64,000 nt of DNA from CAZKUR01 sp964556005 (GTDB lineage Bacteria; Bacteroidota; Ignavibacteria; Ignavibacteriales; Ignavibacteriaceae): the NCBI GenBank assembly GCA_964556005.1, contig CAZKUR010000013.1, forward strand, positions 1 to 64,000, read 5' to 3'. This document shows positions 36,289-45,840 of the stretch, in pieces (within the stretch, counting starts at the first letter, position 1; every line of letters starts with the position of its first letter). The notes beneath the pieces were generated by a model. The model was not told where the DNA came from. It saw nothing but the letters and a program-made list of their open reading frames with translations, and made no database searches. A program made the translations under genes and the position numbers.

Positions 36289-37053
36289 TTACTCCGAATA
36301 TATTATCTCATTTTTTTGAGTTACAGAATTTATAAATATTATCTTAAAGTATTCTTCGAACCCTTGTACTAAAGAGTTTATAAGTCTTCCGTAATTTATA
36401 TCTTTTGAAAGAATCGATTCCAACTCAATAGTATTTTTATCGAACTCATTTTTGATTTCATTCTTTTCGCTTTCGGGCAGATCGAGATAGTCAACTATTT
36501 TCCTGTGAAATTTTCCGCAGAGAATCGAACCGTGCTGCAAAACAAAATTACCGTACTTTCTTTGTGCACTGCCTACCAATTTTTTCCCGTCAAATTTTAT
36601 TTCGTTTTTTGCCAAAGCCGAAAAACAAATTTCTCCTTTTGCCTGTTTATAAAGATTTCTAAAATCAGGCTGCTCTTCTTCTGTTTCAATCGATGCCAAT
36701 GCGTCGTCATAAATTTTTAGACCGCCTACCAGTGCGCAATTTATTTCATTATAAATTTTTCTTACGGAAGTTAATTCATCAAGAGGATATACAACAGAAT
36801 AAGTAAGCTCTTCAGCATGCAAGATGGATCTTCCGCCGGTAGGGCGTGTAACGACATCGATTTTATCCTCAGCAGCTTTTGATAATAATAATATATCCGT
36901 TTTTTGATTTGCTCCAAGCGAGATACAATACGGTTTCCATCTGTAAAATCTTAAAACGGCTTCGTCACCGGATGCATGCTCAACCAGGCTTACATCGAAA
37001 TCCATATTATATCTACCGGTATTAAATCCGCTGTTGATTAATTTCCACTTCAT
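36289..37053 (-). CDS. Lipoate-protein ligase/octanoyltransferase family protein (LipM-like)
   Basis: This enzyme family attaches lipoyl or octanoyl groups to carrier domains of 2-oxoacid dehydrogenases and GcvH. The 254-residue protein has 'TRPTGGRSILHAEELTYSVV' and 'ICFSALAKNEIKFDGKKLVG' followed by 'SAQRKYGNFVLQHGSI'. The Cys in 'ICF' lies where LipM octanoyltransferases have their catalytic Cys, so transfer from octanoyl-ACP is more likely than ATP-dependent ligation; this is inference from motif position. Its start overlaps the end of lpxA by 4 bases. Confidence 0.82.
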   Translation of the reverse strand: MKWKLINSGFNTGRYNMDFDVSLVEHASGDEAVLRFYRWKPYCISLGANQKTDILLLSKAAEDKIDVVTRPTGGRSILHAEELTYSVVYPLDELTSVRKIYNEINCALVGGLKIYDDALASIETEEEQPDFRNLYKQAKGEICFSALAKNEIKFDGKKLVGSAQRKYGNFVLQHGSILCGKFHRKIVDYLDLPESEKNEIKNEFDKNTIELESILSKDINYGRLINSLVQGFEEYFKIIFINSVTQKNEIIYSE

Positions 37054-37826
37054 TTCCCTACAAGCCCTCTGGTGCTTCTATCAAGAAAAGAAAAAAGTAT
37101 CTGGATATATTTATTTGTACCCAGTTCGGCTTCGATCTTTTTTCTTGCCTGTGTTACGTTTAGCGAATTATCGTACAAATAGCTATATGCTTTCTTTAAT
37201 ATCATTATATCTTCGTTTGAAAAACCGCGCCGCCTTAACCCGATAACATTTAATCCGGAAAATTTCAAAGGCTCGCTTGCACTGAGAATAAATGGAGGGA
37301 CATCCTGTGTAACCCTAAACCCGCCGCCGATCATTACATTTTGTCCAATTTTACAAAACTGGTGAACAGGGGTTAAGCCGCCAATCATAACATTATCGTC
37401 AATTTCCACATGTCCGCCGATTTGAACTGCGTTCGCAAAAATACAATTGTCTCCTATTACACAATCATGGGCTACATGCGAGTATGCCATCAACATACAA
37501 TTTTTCCCCACGCTCGAAAAACCCGTGTCTTTTGTACCACGATGTAATGTTACAAATTCGTGGATTACGCATCCGTCACCTACTCTAAAAACAGTCTCTT
37601 CATTACCGAATTTAAAATCCTGCGGGATGTGAGCAATTGAAACGCCCTGATGAATAGTAACATTCGATCCTATCCTTGCCCCGTTATAGATTACTGCATG
37701 CGGACCGATTTTTGTGTTGTCGCCTATTTCAACATCGTCTTCAATAATTACATAAGGGAAAATTTTTATGTTATTTCCAAGTTTGGCTTTTGAACTGACA
37801 ATTGCCGTTGAGTGTATTTCTGTCAT
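37050..37826 (-). CDS. lpxA: Acyl-ACP--UDP-N-acetylglucosamine O-acyltransferase
   Basis: LpxA performs the first acylation of lipid A synthesis. The 258-residue protein is a left-handed parallel beta-helix of hexapeptide repeats ('AKLGNNIKIFPYVIIEDDVE'), with the catalytic His region 'MLMAYSHVAHDCVIGDNCIF' and the typical C-terminal helical part 'GLNVIGLRRRGFSNEDI'. It follows lpxC-fabZ by 4 bases and overlaps the next gene by 4 bases, so the whole group is one transcription unit. Confidence 0.96.
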   Translation of the reverse strand: MTEIHSTAIVSSKAKLGNNIKIFPYVIIEDDVEIGDNTKIGPHAVIYNGARIGSNVTIHQGVSIAHIPQDFKFGNEETVFRVGDGCVIHEFVTLHRGTKDTGFSSVGKNCMLMAYSHVAHDCVIGDNCIFANAVQIGGHVEIDDNVMIGGLTPVHQFCKIGQNVMIGGGFRVTQDVPPFILSASEPLKFSGLNVIGLRRRGFSNEDIMILKKAYSYLYDNSLNVTQARKKIEAELGTNKYIQILFSFLDRSTRGLVGK

Positions 37827-37830
37827 CTAA

Positions 37831-39246
37831 TTATATTCCGGGATTTGGTTTTTCTCTGTCGACTATGGCTGCCATAAAATCTGCCTCGGCAACCACGGTA
37901 TCATCTACTATTGCTTTTCCAGACATCGTAACAAACTTGCTCTTTTGATTGGTCATTGTAATTTCTAAAAATAATTGATCGCCGGGCACAACCGGTTTTC
38001 TAAATTTTGCATTATTTATCTGCATAAAATAAACAAGTTTTTCTTCGGGTTCAGGGAACGAATTAAGTAATAAAATACCACCTGTTTGTGCCATCGACTC
38101 CAAAATCATAACTCCTGGCATAATCGGCTGGCCGGGAAAATGACCATGGAAAAATGGTTCGTTGACCGAAACGGATTTTACACCGATAACTTTTTTATCC
38201 ATTTCAAGGTGAATTATTTTATCAACCATTAAAAACGGATATCTATGAGGTAAAATTCTGTGAATTGCATTTGTATCGAATACGATACCCTCTTTCTTTA
38301 CGAATTGATATTTTCTTACTATTTTCTTTTGCTGGTAAAGTTTGCGTACTTGTTTTGCGAATTCAACATTAGCTTTATGTCCAGGGCGTGCTGCCAGCAC
38401 TTGCGCTTTAATTGGAACGCCAATCAAGGCAAGATCGCCGAGTAAGTCAAGCAGTTTATGACGTACAGGTTCGTTTCTGAATCGTAATTTTTTGTTGTTC
38501 AAAATGCCGGTTGTTCCTATGTCAAGTTTCTGTTTTATATCGAGTTTATTTCTCAGCTTTTTCAAATCTTCAGCGCTTAATTTTTTATCGACGATTACTA
38601 TGGCATTATCTATATCGCCGCCTTTAATTAATCCCTGGTTTGCAAGTTGATCGACTTCGCTTAAAAAGCAAAATGTTCTTGCCGGGGCAAATTCGGTTAC
38701 AAATTCTTTTTCCAGGTCGAACAATCCGGTATGCTGGCTGCCCAATGCAGGATTTTGATAATCTACCATAACCGTGACACGGTAGCGATCGAGGGGCAGA
38801 GCAACAATATCAATTTGATTTTCCTCGTTGTGGTACATTACCGTTTCTTCAATTATCAAATAATCTTTCGGCGCTTCCTGCTGAATAAATCCGGCTTTCA
38901 TTAATACTTCAACATAGGGTATAGAACTGCCGTCTCCGACGGGCGGTTCGATTCCGTTGAGTTCGATTACAAGGTTATCAATTTGCAAACCCACAACTGC
39001 AGCTAGCACATGTTCGACCGTATGAACTTTTGCTTCTCCCACTGCAAGTGTGGTTCCTCTCGATACATCAATTACATTATCGGCATTAGCAGGTATTTCA
39101 GGATTCCCACCCAAATCGGTTCTAACAAATTTAATCCCGTAATTATCGGGCGCTGGTTTAAATGTCATCGTACAGGAAGTGCCTGTATGCAATCCTATCC
39201 CGGACATCGTCACTGGGTTAGCTATCGTTCTTTGTAGTTCTAACAT
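37831..39246 (-). CDS. lpxC/fabZ: Fused LpxC deacetylase and FabZ dehydratase
   Basis: One polypeptide of 471 residues carries two enzymes. The N-terminal half (about 1-300) is LpxC, the zinc enzyme that deacetylates UDP-3-O-acyl-GlcNAc in the committed step of lipid A synthesis: 'VHTVEHVLAAVVGL' and 'HKLLDLLGDLALIG' hold zinc ligands. The C-terminal half (about 325-465) is FabZ, the 3-hydroxyacyl-ACP dehydratase: 'ILPHRYPFLMVDKI' with its catalytic His, and 'HFPGQPIMPGVMILESMAQ'. The fusion is known from Bacteroidota and Chlorobiota. It joins the two competing users of 3-hydroxyacyl-ACP flux. Confidence 0.97.
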   Translation of the reverse strand: MLELQRTIANPVTMSGIGLHTGTSCTMTFKPAPDNYGIKFVRTDLGGNPEIPANADNVIDVSRGTTLAVGEAKVHTVEHVLAAVVGLQIDNLVIELNGIEPPVGDGSSIPYVEVLMKAGFIQQEAPKDYLIIEETVMYHNEENQIDIVALPLDRYRVTVMVDYQNPALGSQHTGLFDLEKEFVTEFAPARTFCFLSEVDQLANQGLIKGGDIDNAIVIVDKKLSAEDLKKLRNKLDIKQKLDIGTTGILNNKKLRFRNEPVRHKLLDLLGDLALIGVPIKAQVLAARPGHKANVEFAKQVRKLYQQKKIVRKYQFVKKEGIVFDTNAIHRILPHRYPFLMVDKIIHLEMDKKVIGVKSVSVNEPFFHGHFPGQPIMPGVMILESMAQTGGILLLNSFPEPEEKLVYFMQINNAKFRKPVVPGDQLFLEITMTNQKSKFVTMSGKAIVDDTVVAEADFMAAIVDREKPNPGI

Positions 39247-39362
39247 TTTTTTATTGCATTTTTATGAAAATAAAGAAAATTATTAGTAAAATCGGAGTGT
39301 CAAAATAGTAAGTTGAAAACTAAGATACAATTAAGGAAAATGTAAATTAGATAGGTTTGCTG

Positions 39363-40415
39363 TCACTGCTTTTTCAAATTGTTTATTTCATCTTTCAAAG
39401 CGGCTAACTCTTTTTCCAGCAAATTAATTTTTTCAGCGTAGCCGGGAAGATTCCTGATGTGCGCTTCTATTTTTTTTGCAACACTCAGTTCTTTGGCAGG
39501 AGAGCCGAAGTAAATACCGGGTTTTGAAATTGATTTAGAAATTCCCGATTGTGCTAAAATTATCACTTTGTCTGCAATAGTAATATGGCCAATCATTCCT
39601 ACCTGCCCGGTCAAAATACAATTCTTACCGATTTTAGCGCTTCCTGAAATTCCGGTTTGAGCGGAAATAACGGTATTTTCACCTACCTCTACATTATGTG
39701 CTATTTGAACGAGGTTATCGATCTTCACACCTTTCCTGATTATCGTTGCACCGATAGCGGCCCTGTCAATCGTTACGTTCGCCCCTAATTCAACATCATC
39801 CTCAATAATTACAATACCTATTTGAGGTATTTTTTGATAGTTTCCGTTTTCGTCAGTGTTGTATCCAAATCCATCGGAACCGATAACTGTTCCCGGATGA
39901 ATAATTACATTCTTACCAATTTGACATTTTTCCCTGATGCTGACATTCTGAAAAATTAATGCATTATCTCCTATCACTACATTGTCTGAAAGAACAGTGT
40001 TGTGAAAAATTTTGATATTATCACCAAGTTTGCAGCCTTTTGAAATTACAACATTCCTTCCGATTGAAATATTATTTCCCAGCTCAGCTTCCGGATGTAT
40101 GAAAGCTGTTTTATCAATTCCTTCAAGAGGAAATTCAGGTTTGAAGAAATGCCTTACCAGTTTTGCAAATGCTTTATTCGGTTCTTTCACTTCAATATAA
40201 GTGATGTCTTTCCTTGTTTTATTGAAGCCTTCTTTAACCAATATTGCCGATGCTTTTGTTACCTGGAAATATTTTTCATACGGCTGGAGATACAAAAAAG
40301 TTAAATCCCCTTTTTGAGCCTCTTCGATTTTTGCGAGGTTGGAAATTCCAATACTTTCATCTCCGGTAATCTTCCCGTCGATGATGCTGTTTATTTCCTT
40401 TAAAAGTATTGCCAT
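39363..40415 (-). CDS. lpxD: UDP-3-O-(3-hydroxyacyl)glucosamine N-acyltransferase
   Basis: LpxD adds the second acyl chain in lipid A synthesis. The 350-residue protein has the N-terminal uridine-binding domain (about 1-100), hexapeptide repeats forming a beta-helix, 'VIGSDGFGYNTDENGNY', the catalytic His in 'DNLVQIAHNVEVGENTVI', and a C-terminal coiled coil ('EKINLLEKELAALKDEINNL'). It follows an ompH gene by 4 bases. A gap of 116 bases separates it from lpxC-fabZ; I see no terminator there, so read-through is likely. Confidence 0.96.
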   Translation of the reverse strand: MAILLKEINSIIDGKITGDESIGISNLAKIEEAQKGDLTFLYLQPYEKYFQVTKASAILVKEGFNKTRKDITYIEVKEPNKAFAKLVRHFFKPEFPLEGIDKTAFIHPEAELGNNISIGRNVVISKGCKLGDNIKIFHNTVLSDNVVIGDNALIFQNVSIREKCQIGKNVIIHPGTVIGSDGFGYNTDENGNYQKIPQIGIVIIEDDVELGANVTIDRAAIGATIIRKGVKIDNLVQIAHNVEVGENTVISAQTGISGSAKIGKNCILTGQVGMIGHITIADKVIILAQSGISKSISKPGIYFGSPAKELSVAKKIEAHIRNLPGYAEKINLLEKELAALKDEINNLKKQ

Positions 40416-40419
40416 GTAA

Positions 40420-40938
40420 TTATTTTAGTTTCAACCTGTCTAAAACCTGTTGAGTAATATCGTATTTATCTTTTGCGAACAAAATCATAACGTCGCCGGA
40501 CTTATCCAAAACATAATCATAATCCTCTTCTTTAGCTATATCCTGTATTACATTGAACACCTTATTTTGAACCGGTTTCATCAGTTCGTCTTGTTTTTGA
40601 AAAACTTCACCGTTAGAGCCGAATTTTTTCTGCCGGTAAGAATTTATATCGCTCTGCATTTTATCAAGCTCTGTCTGCATATCATTTCTTGTTTGGTCGG
40701 TCATGATTAATTTACGTTTCTGGAAGTCCTGCAGTTTAACGTTATAATCATTCTGCATTTTATCCAGTTCGGTTTGCCACTCCTTAATAAGATTGTCTAA
40801 TTTTTGTTTGGCGTCCTGGGCATCGGGGAGGTTATCCATAATAGCTTTTGAATCGACATAAGCTATTTTTAACTGGGCAAAACCATTTGAAGTAATTAAA
40901 AGTAAGGAGGCTAAAAGAAAATACTTTAATTGTTTCAT
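40420..40938 (-). CDS. OmpH/Skp-family periplasmic chaperone (copy 2)
   Basis: Skp-type chaperones hold unfolded outer-membrane proteins in the periplasm. The 172-residue protein has a signal peptide (about 1-21, 'LITSNGFAQ'), the start of the mature domain 'LKIAYVDSKAIMDNLPDAQD', and a long charged coiled coil. It ends with 'DYVLDKSGDVMILFAKDKYD', a typical OmpH C-terminal strand. It and its upstream relative at 41066-41593 form a tandem pair that likely arose by duplication, lying between bamA and lpxD. Confidence 0.93.
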   Translation of the reverse strand: MKQLKYFLLASLLLITSNGFAQLKIAYVDSKAIMDNLPDAQDAKQKLDNLIKEWQTELDKMQNDYNVKLQDFQKRKLIMTDQTRNDMQTELDKMQSDINSYRQKKFGSNGEVFQKQDELMKPVQNKVFNVIQDIAKEEDYDYVLDKSGDVMILFAKDKYDITQQVLDRLKLK

Positions 40939-41065
40939 AATGTTACTCTTTTAATATTTTAATTTTTTCGAATTAAAGTATAAAGTTTAATATTCGCCTC
41001 CTCTTATTTTAAAAGGTAATTGGTCTCTAAGAATTAAACAGGGATAAAAAATTTTACCCGGGAAA

Positions 41066-41593
41066 TTATTTACCGCCGGTTTTCAGCTTATCGAGAACTT
41101 TATAAGTAATGTCGAATTGCGGATCTGCATAAAGCAAAATAATGTCGCCGCTCTTATCGAACACGAACTGCATATCTTCTTTTTTTGCTACTTCTTCAAT
41201 AGCTTTATAAATTTTATCTTTAACAGGGTTGAAAATATCCTGCTGTTTTTTATAAATCTCGCCTGTCTGCTGAGCAAATTTATCTTTTTTATAATTATCA
41301 ACATCCTGCTGTAATTTAATTATATTTTGTTGTGCAGCAAGCTTTTTATCTTCGGGCATCGTGTTGGCTTGTTTCTGATAATCGCTGTACATCTGCTGAA
41401 GGTTCTGGTTCAGTGAATCAAGGTGTGCAGTCCACTTGCTCGTTAATGCATCGAGGTCGCCCTGAGCCTTTATAGCTTCGGAATATTGGTTGAGTATAAC
41501 TTGAGAATCGACGTAACCTAATTTTTGTTTAGTCTGGCCGAAAACAATTGAACCGGCCAATATAAAAGCTGCTAAAATAAGATATTTTTTCAC
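41066..41593 (-). CDS. OmpH/Skp-family periplasmic chaperone (copy 1)
   Basis: This is the first of the tandem Skp-like genes. I start it at GTG 41593, which follows an AAAGGAA ribosome-binding site and gives a clean signal peptide ('KKYLILAAFILAGSIVFGQ'); the longer frame would run into bamA. The mature part shows 'KLGYVDSQVILNQYSEAIKA', a coiled coil rich in Gln, Lys and Asp, and the C-terminal 'QFVFDKSGDIILLYADPQFD'. The position directly after bamA matches its role in delivering clients to the BAM complex. Confidence 0.93.
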   Translation of the reverse strand: MKKYLILAAFILAGSIVFGQTKQKLGYVDSQVILNQYSEAIKAQGDLDALTSKWTAHLDSLNQNLQQMYSDYQKQANTMPEDKKLAAQQNIIKLQQDVDNYKKDKFAQQTGEIYKKQQDIFNPVKDKIYKAIEEVAKKEDMQFVFDKSGDIILLYADPQFDITYKVLDKLKTGGK

Positions 41594-41625
41594 TATACTT
41601 TCCTTTTTAAATATTAAATGAAAAA

Positions 41626-44133
41626 TTAAAAACCTTTTCCAAATTGAAAATGGAACAACCATGCAGGATCTTTTCCGTTCACCGCTTTACGATCAAAGCC
41701 GTAACCCAAATCGAATCCAATCAGCCCTATCGGGTTAATTAAAATTCTTGCGCCAAAACCCGCAGATCTTCTAAGGTTAAAAATATCAACATTCTGGGAA
41801 TTAAGAAACACGTTTCCTGCTTCAGCAAATGCCAAAATATAAAGAGGTACTGGCTCTAAAGTAATCGCGACTCTTAATTCGGCAGTATAACGCGCCATTA
41901 TTCTTCCGCCGATAACATTTCCATCGCTATTTATAGGTCCGACTGATCTGTCATCATACCCTCTTAACGGTTCGGTTGCAATCACCAATCCGTTTCCTCC
42001 CATATAATAAAATTCAAACGGATCGATATGGGTTCCTTTTGTTAATTCATCCAGATATCCGTAATGAGCAATCGAATAAAAAGCAACCCGGTTTGTATTA
42101 AACAACCGTTTGTACCATTCGGCTGAGAAATCCAATTTATAATAATTTACATCTCCAGGTAGGAACGGGCCGCCTGAAATTTGCGCATTAAACGAAACGT
42201 TAGAACCGCGTGAAGGGAAAATCGGATTATCGATATCTTTCCTGGCAATAGTAGCGCCGAGTGTAAATTGATGGGATATACCTTCAACATAAAAACTCTG
42301 TCCGTTCAACACGTTGTTATATTGATACCTGAACATTCCCTGTACATTGAAATAATCGTCTGGCCATTTTAATTTTCTTCCGACAGTTACGGTTGCACCG
42401 GTTTGTCTCAAATCGTAAATATATTGCTGGCGCGTATCGAAAACCTGGAAACCAACAAGCGTAGGTGTATCAAAAAGCCATGGCTCGGTAAAACCAAGAG
42501 AAAAAGTACGGTAAAGACTTCCGACACCAAACTGCCAATTAAAGCTTAATATTTGTCCCCCGCCGAGAGCAAAGGGTCTATCTAAAGCAAAATTGGATAA
42601 AGTAATACCAACTGCGCCGCTAAAACCAAAACTCCCGCTGTATCCGACCGATGCATTAAAATAATCGCTCGATTTTTCCTCAACATTATAAGTTAAATCA
42701 ACAGTGCTGTCGTTTTGAAGAGAGTGCTGTATGCCGTCGGGCCCGTAAAGTTTTTCGGTATCGAAGTACTTCAAATTTGCGAGTGCCTGCACGCTCCGGA
42801 ATAAGAGCCCTCTGTTATAATAATCACCCGGTACAGTATATAATTCTCTGCGAATAACTTTATCTTTTGTTCTGTCGTTCCCCGTTATATTGACTTTATT
42901 TACTTTAAATCTATTCCTTTCATCAATTTTAATCGTAACGTCAACCGAATCCGCACCAATTTTTTGTTCGGAAGGTTCAAGGCTAAAAGTCAAATAACCG
43001 TTATCATAATACAACGATGAGACATCATCCTGTTTTTCGTTTCCGCGCAGGTTTTTTTGAAATTTATCGTAATTGTAAACGTCGCCTTTTTTAAAGCCGA
43101 GATGAGCATTTAAAACCGCATCCGAATAAATCGTATTACCTTCCCACTTAATATTTCTTATATGATATTGCGGACCTTCATAAACATAAATATCGATTCT
43201 CATATCTTTATTATCGTTATAATAACTCAAAGAATCGGATAAAATTTCGGCATCCCTGTACCCGTTTTTTTGATAAAATTTGATAATCTTCTTTTTATCG
43301 TCTTCAAACTTATCTTTATCGAAGTTTGCACTGGACCAAAACTTCCACCAGTGTGCTTCTTTTATATCATCCATTGCACCCTTTAAATCACCGTCGTCGA
43401 ATGCTTTGTTACCGTGAAATACGATTTGCCTTACTACAACTTCTTGGCCTTCATCAACATCAATTACCAGCAGTATCCTGTCTTTAATTTTATCAATAAG
43501 GTTTGTGTAGTCGTTATTTAAATCATATTCAACAGTATATTCATCCGATAATTTTTTTTCATCTCTCCATATAACATTGACTTTATCATCAGATGTATCG
43601 GCAGTGTAGTATACAAAATACTTAGGCATTATTTTAGCGTTAAGATAGCCGTCTTTTTCGTACATAGCATAAAGCGTTTGCTTTAGATTTGCGACATCTT
43701 CCGGTCTTAAGATTTGACCGCGAATAAAACTTATTTTCTTTTCAAAATCACTTGTACTCTCTTCGTCGTTGCCTCTTACTACAAATTTTTCAAAGCGGGG
43801 ATATTCTTTAACCTTAATTACCAAAAAGACGCCGTCGGCAACCTGTTTATCGATTAATACCTGAATATCAGAAAAAATATTGAGCGACCATAATCTCCGG
43901 ATAGCATTCAATGTTTGATCTCCGGGGATTTGAACTTCATCACCGACTTTTAATCCGCTGTTTGCAATGATGGTTTGAGCATCTGCTGTTTTATTTCCTT
44001 CAACAGTAATCCCTAAAATTTTAAAACTCTTCTGAGTATTTTGAGGAAAAGATTCAGAAAAAAATAAAAAGAGAACAAGTATGTTGATTAATATTAAGTA
44101 CTTAAACAATCTCTTTAGAAAGGTTTGATACAT
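41626..44133 (-). CDS. bamA: Outer membrane protein assembly factor BamA
   Basis: BamA inserts beta-barrel proteins into the outer membrane. The 835-residue protein has a signal peptide (about 1-31), a series of POTRA domains (about 35-470; for example 'YDKFQKNLRGNEK' and 'FKVNKVNITGNDRTKDKVI'), and a C-terminal 16-strand Omp85 barrel ending in the aromatic 'WLFHFQFGKGF'. The loop motif 'IATEPLRGYDDRSVG' is the (V/I)RG(F/Y) motif seen in Omp85 proteins. The start overlaps the end of uppS by 32 bases. Confidence 0.95.
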   Translation of the reverse strand: MYQTFLKRLFKYLILINILVLFLFFSESFPQNTQKSFKILGITVEGNKTADAQTIIANSGLKVGDEVQIPGDQTLNAIRRLWSLNIFSDIQVLIDKQVADGVFLVIKVKEYPRFEKFVVRGNDEESTSDFEKKISFIRGQILRPEDVANLKQTLYAMYEKDGYLNAKIMPKYFVYYTADTSDDKVNVIWRDEKKLSDEYTVEYDLNNDYTNLIDKIKDRILLVIDVDEGQEVVVRQIVFHGNKAFDDGDLKGAMDDIKEAHWWKFWSSANFDKDKFEDDKKKIIKFYQKNGYRDAEILSDSLSYYNDNKDMRIDIYVYEGPQYHIRNIKWEGNTIYSDAVLNAHLGFKKGDVYNYDKFQKNLRGNEKQDDVSSLYYDNGYLTFSLEPSEQKIGADSVDVTIKIDERNRFKVNKVNITGNDRTKDKVIRRELYTVPGDYYNRGLLFRSVQALANLKYFDTEKLYGPDGIQHSLQNDSTVDLTYNVEEKSSDYFNASVGYSGSFGFSGAVGITLSNFALDRPFALGGGQILSFNWQFGVGSLYRTFSLGFTEPWLFDTPTLVGFQVFDTRQQYIYDLRQTGATVTVGRKLKWPDDYFNVQGMFRYQYNNVLNGQSFYVEGISHQFTLGATIARKDIDNPIFPSRGSNVSFNAQISGGPFLPGDVNYYKLDFSAEWYKRLFNTNRVAFYSIAHYGYLDELTKGTHIDPFEFYYMGGNGLVIATEPLRGYDDRSVGPINSDGNVIGGRIMARYTAELRVAITLEPVPLYILAFAEAGNVFLNSQNVDIFNLRRSAGFGARILINPIGLIGFDLGYGFDRKAVNGKDPAWLFHFQFGKGF

Positions 44134-44923
44134 TCTTTAAGCCTTTTGCATTCTTCTTTATTTGTTCACTGATCTTACCGAATCTGCGTTCCCTCTTTTG
44201 AAAATTTTCAATCGCTTCATATAAATGTTTTCTGGTAAAATCAGGCCAATAAACGTCAGTTATAAAAAATTCCGTGTAAGCGATTTGCCAGAGTAAAAAA
44301 TTACTTACTCTAAATTCACCGCTTGTTCTGATTAGTAAATCGGGATCAGGTACATTTTTAGTTGTCAACCTGTCCGACACTGTTTTTTCATTTATGTCTT
44401 CAGGGGAAATTTTTCCTTCGATTGCTTCGGAAGCTATTTTTTTTATTGCTTCTAACAATTCCCATCTCCCGCTGTAACTGAGAGCCAAATTAAGAGTCAT
44501 TCTTTTATTGTTCTTGGTTTTCTCAATATCGTCAATAAGCTGATTCCGAACATCAACCGGAAGAGAATTAACATCCCCGATAGAAATAAGTTTTACATCA
44601 TTCTCATTCAGTTCATCAGCTCTATCTTTTAAAGTTTTAAGCAGCAGGCGCATCAGCATTGAGACTTCATCTTTCGGTCGTTTCCAATTTTCTGTTGAAA
44701 AAGTATAAAGCGAAAGATATTTTACCCCGATTTGCGCGCAAGCCTCAACAATATCTCTAACGGTATCAACACCTCTTTTATGACCGGCTACTCGCGGAAG
44801 GCCTCTTTTCCTTGCCCATCTGCCGTTTCCGTCCATTATTATCGCAATGTGAACCGGAATTTCCCCCGCCTTTTTCAGTTCTTCCTGCAGTTTTGCGTCC
44901 GAAACAGACTGCTTCTTACTCAA
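44102..44923 (-). CDS. uppS: Undecaprenyl diphosphate synthase
   Basis: This cis-prenyltransferase makes the C55 lipid carrier for peptidoglycan, O-antigen and other envelope glycans. It has 'IAIIMDGNGRWARKRGLPRV', 'GHKRGVDTVRDIV', 'LSLYTFSTENWKRP' and the late 'DLLIRTSGEFRVSNFLLWQI', all diagnostic. Its 273 residues are slightly longer than E. coli UppS because of N- and C-terminal extensions. It is the first gene of the uppS-bamA-ompH-ompH-lpxD series. The gap of 217 bases upstream probably holds the promoter, though no clear element is visible. Confidence 0.96.
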   Translation of the reverse strand: MSKKQSVSDAKLQEELKKAGEIPVHIAIIMDGNGRWARKRGLPRVAGHKRGVDTVRDIVEACAQIGVKYLSLYTFSTENWKRPKDEVSMLMRLLLKTLKDRADELNENDVKLISIGDVNSLPVDVRNQLIDDIEKTKNNKRMTLNLALSYSGRWELLEAIKKIASEAIEGKISPEDINEKTVSDRLTTKNVPDPDLLIRTSGEFRVSNFLLWQIAYTEFFITDVYWPDFTRKHLYEAIENFQKRERRFGKISEQIKKNAKGLKNVSNLSKEIV

Positions 44924-45140
44924 AATTATCCTTCAAAAATGATATAGCGTGTAAAATTAACCTTAAGACCATTTAATGTCAAGAAAGTTTACTAACCAAA
45001 CTCCTTAGAAAGCTCAAATTTCGGTAAGTATAAATTTTAATAAAAGGTAAAAAAAATCCTTATCCGCCCATTTCAGGAGGAATCGAAAATTTTTCTTTCA
45101 TAAAATTGCCGGATAAACCGGATATAATAATTGAAGATTT

Positions 45141-45572
45141 TTATGAGAAGAGGACCTGCTGGTCAGTCCTTCTATTTGATCTTTTAGGAAGGTTTCTTTC
45201 GACTATCCGGAACAGCCTGATATTCTTTTTAATATCTTCATGCAGAAGATCAACTAGGTCCTTTGCCTGTTTGAAATATTCATATGGAACACCGACAAAA
45301 AGCGATACTTTTTTATTCGAGTATTTGGTTTGTCTTGTAGCAAGATAAGCTAATTTTTTAGGAAGATTTATATTCTTAAAATCTTCAGGAGTTAAAGTTA
45401 TCCCGATAGCATAATTCTTTTTTTGCCTTGCAATAATATCCACATCAAACCCGCCGATTTTTGCCGGTTCCGGAAGATAAGTTCCATACTTTCTGCTTAA
45501 AGTTAAATAACCTAATTTCCAAAATTGCTCTATTAAAAGATCAACGCTTTTTCTTTTTTCAAGCTCCAACAT
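45141..45572 (-). CDS. Unknown protein, possible degenerate PD-(D/E)XK-like fold, third gene of lexA operon
   Basis: I do not recognise this 143-residue soluble protein. Its middle part ('GGFDVDIIARQKKNYAIGIT', about residues 40-60) looks like the core of the restriction-endonuclease-like fold: a strand with acidic residues, a turn, then a second strand. However, the E-x-K expected on that second strand is 'G-I-T', so a nuclease of this type would be inactive. Further on, 'KKVSLFVGVPYEYFKQAKDL' suggests another strand and helix. It begins 11 bases after the WYL-like gene and shares its LexA-controlled transcript. The fold assignment is inference. Confidence 0.55.
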   Translation of the reverse strand: MLELEKRKSVDLLIEQFWKLGYLTLSRKYGTYLPEPAKIGGFDVDIIARQKKNYAIGITLTPEDFKNINLPKKLAYLATRQTKYSNKKVSLFVGVPYEYFKQAKDLVDLLHEDIKKNIRLFRIVERNLPKRSNRRTDQQVLFS

Positions 45573-45583
45573 TTGTTCACCTG

Positions 45584-45829
45584 TTAGTTTATTGAAATAA
45601 TAGGAATTACTGGAGTAAACTTTTTATTGTTTAAAACTTTGATGTTTGCTATCCTTCCGAGTTCAAATTTTTTTATTGTACTGGATTCAAGAATTTTTCC
45701 GTAAATAACTTTTTTGCCTGATTTTTCAATCGTTATATAATACGGATCTAAAATTACTTCGCTTAGAAAATATAAAAATCTTACTTTACTTCTATTTGCT
45801 ATAGCCGAAGAAAAAATTTTCGATTTCAT
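45584..45829 (-). CDS. Stand-alone WYL-like domain protein, second gene of lexA operon
   Basis: The 81-residue protein resembles the core of the WYL domain, the ligand-sensing part of many bacterial regulators: 'AIANRSKVRFLYFLSEVILD' followed by 'PYYITIEKSGKKVIYGKILE' and 'FELGRIANIKVLNNKKF'. It has no attached DNA-binding domain, which is unusual since WYL domains mostly follow a winged helix. ATG 45829 has AAGGAG upstream and lies 11 bases after lexA; the longer frame is rejected. WYL domains can bind nucleic acid fragments or nucleotides, so a damage-signal sensor role is conceivable but not shown. Confidence 0.6.
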   Translation of the reverse strand: MKSKIFSSAIANRSKVRFLYFLSEVILDPYYITIEKSGKKVIYGKILESSTIKKFELGRIANIKVLNNKKFTPVIPIISIN

Positions 45830-45840
45830 AATTACTCCTT

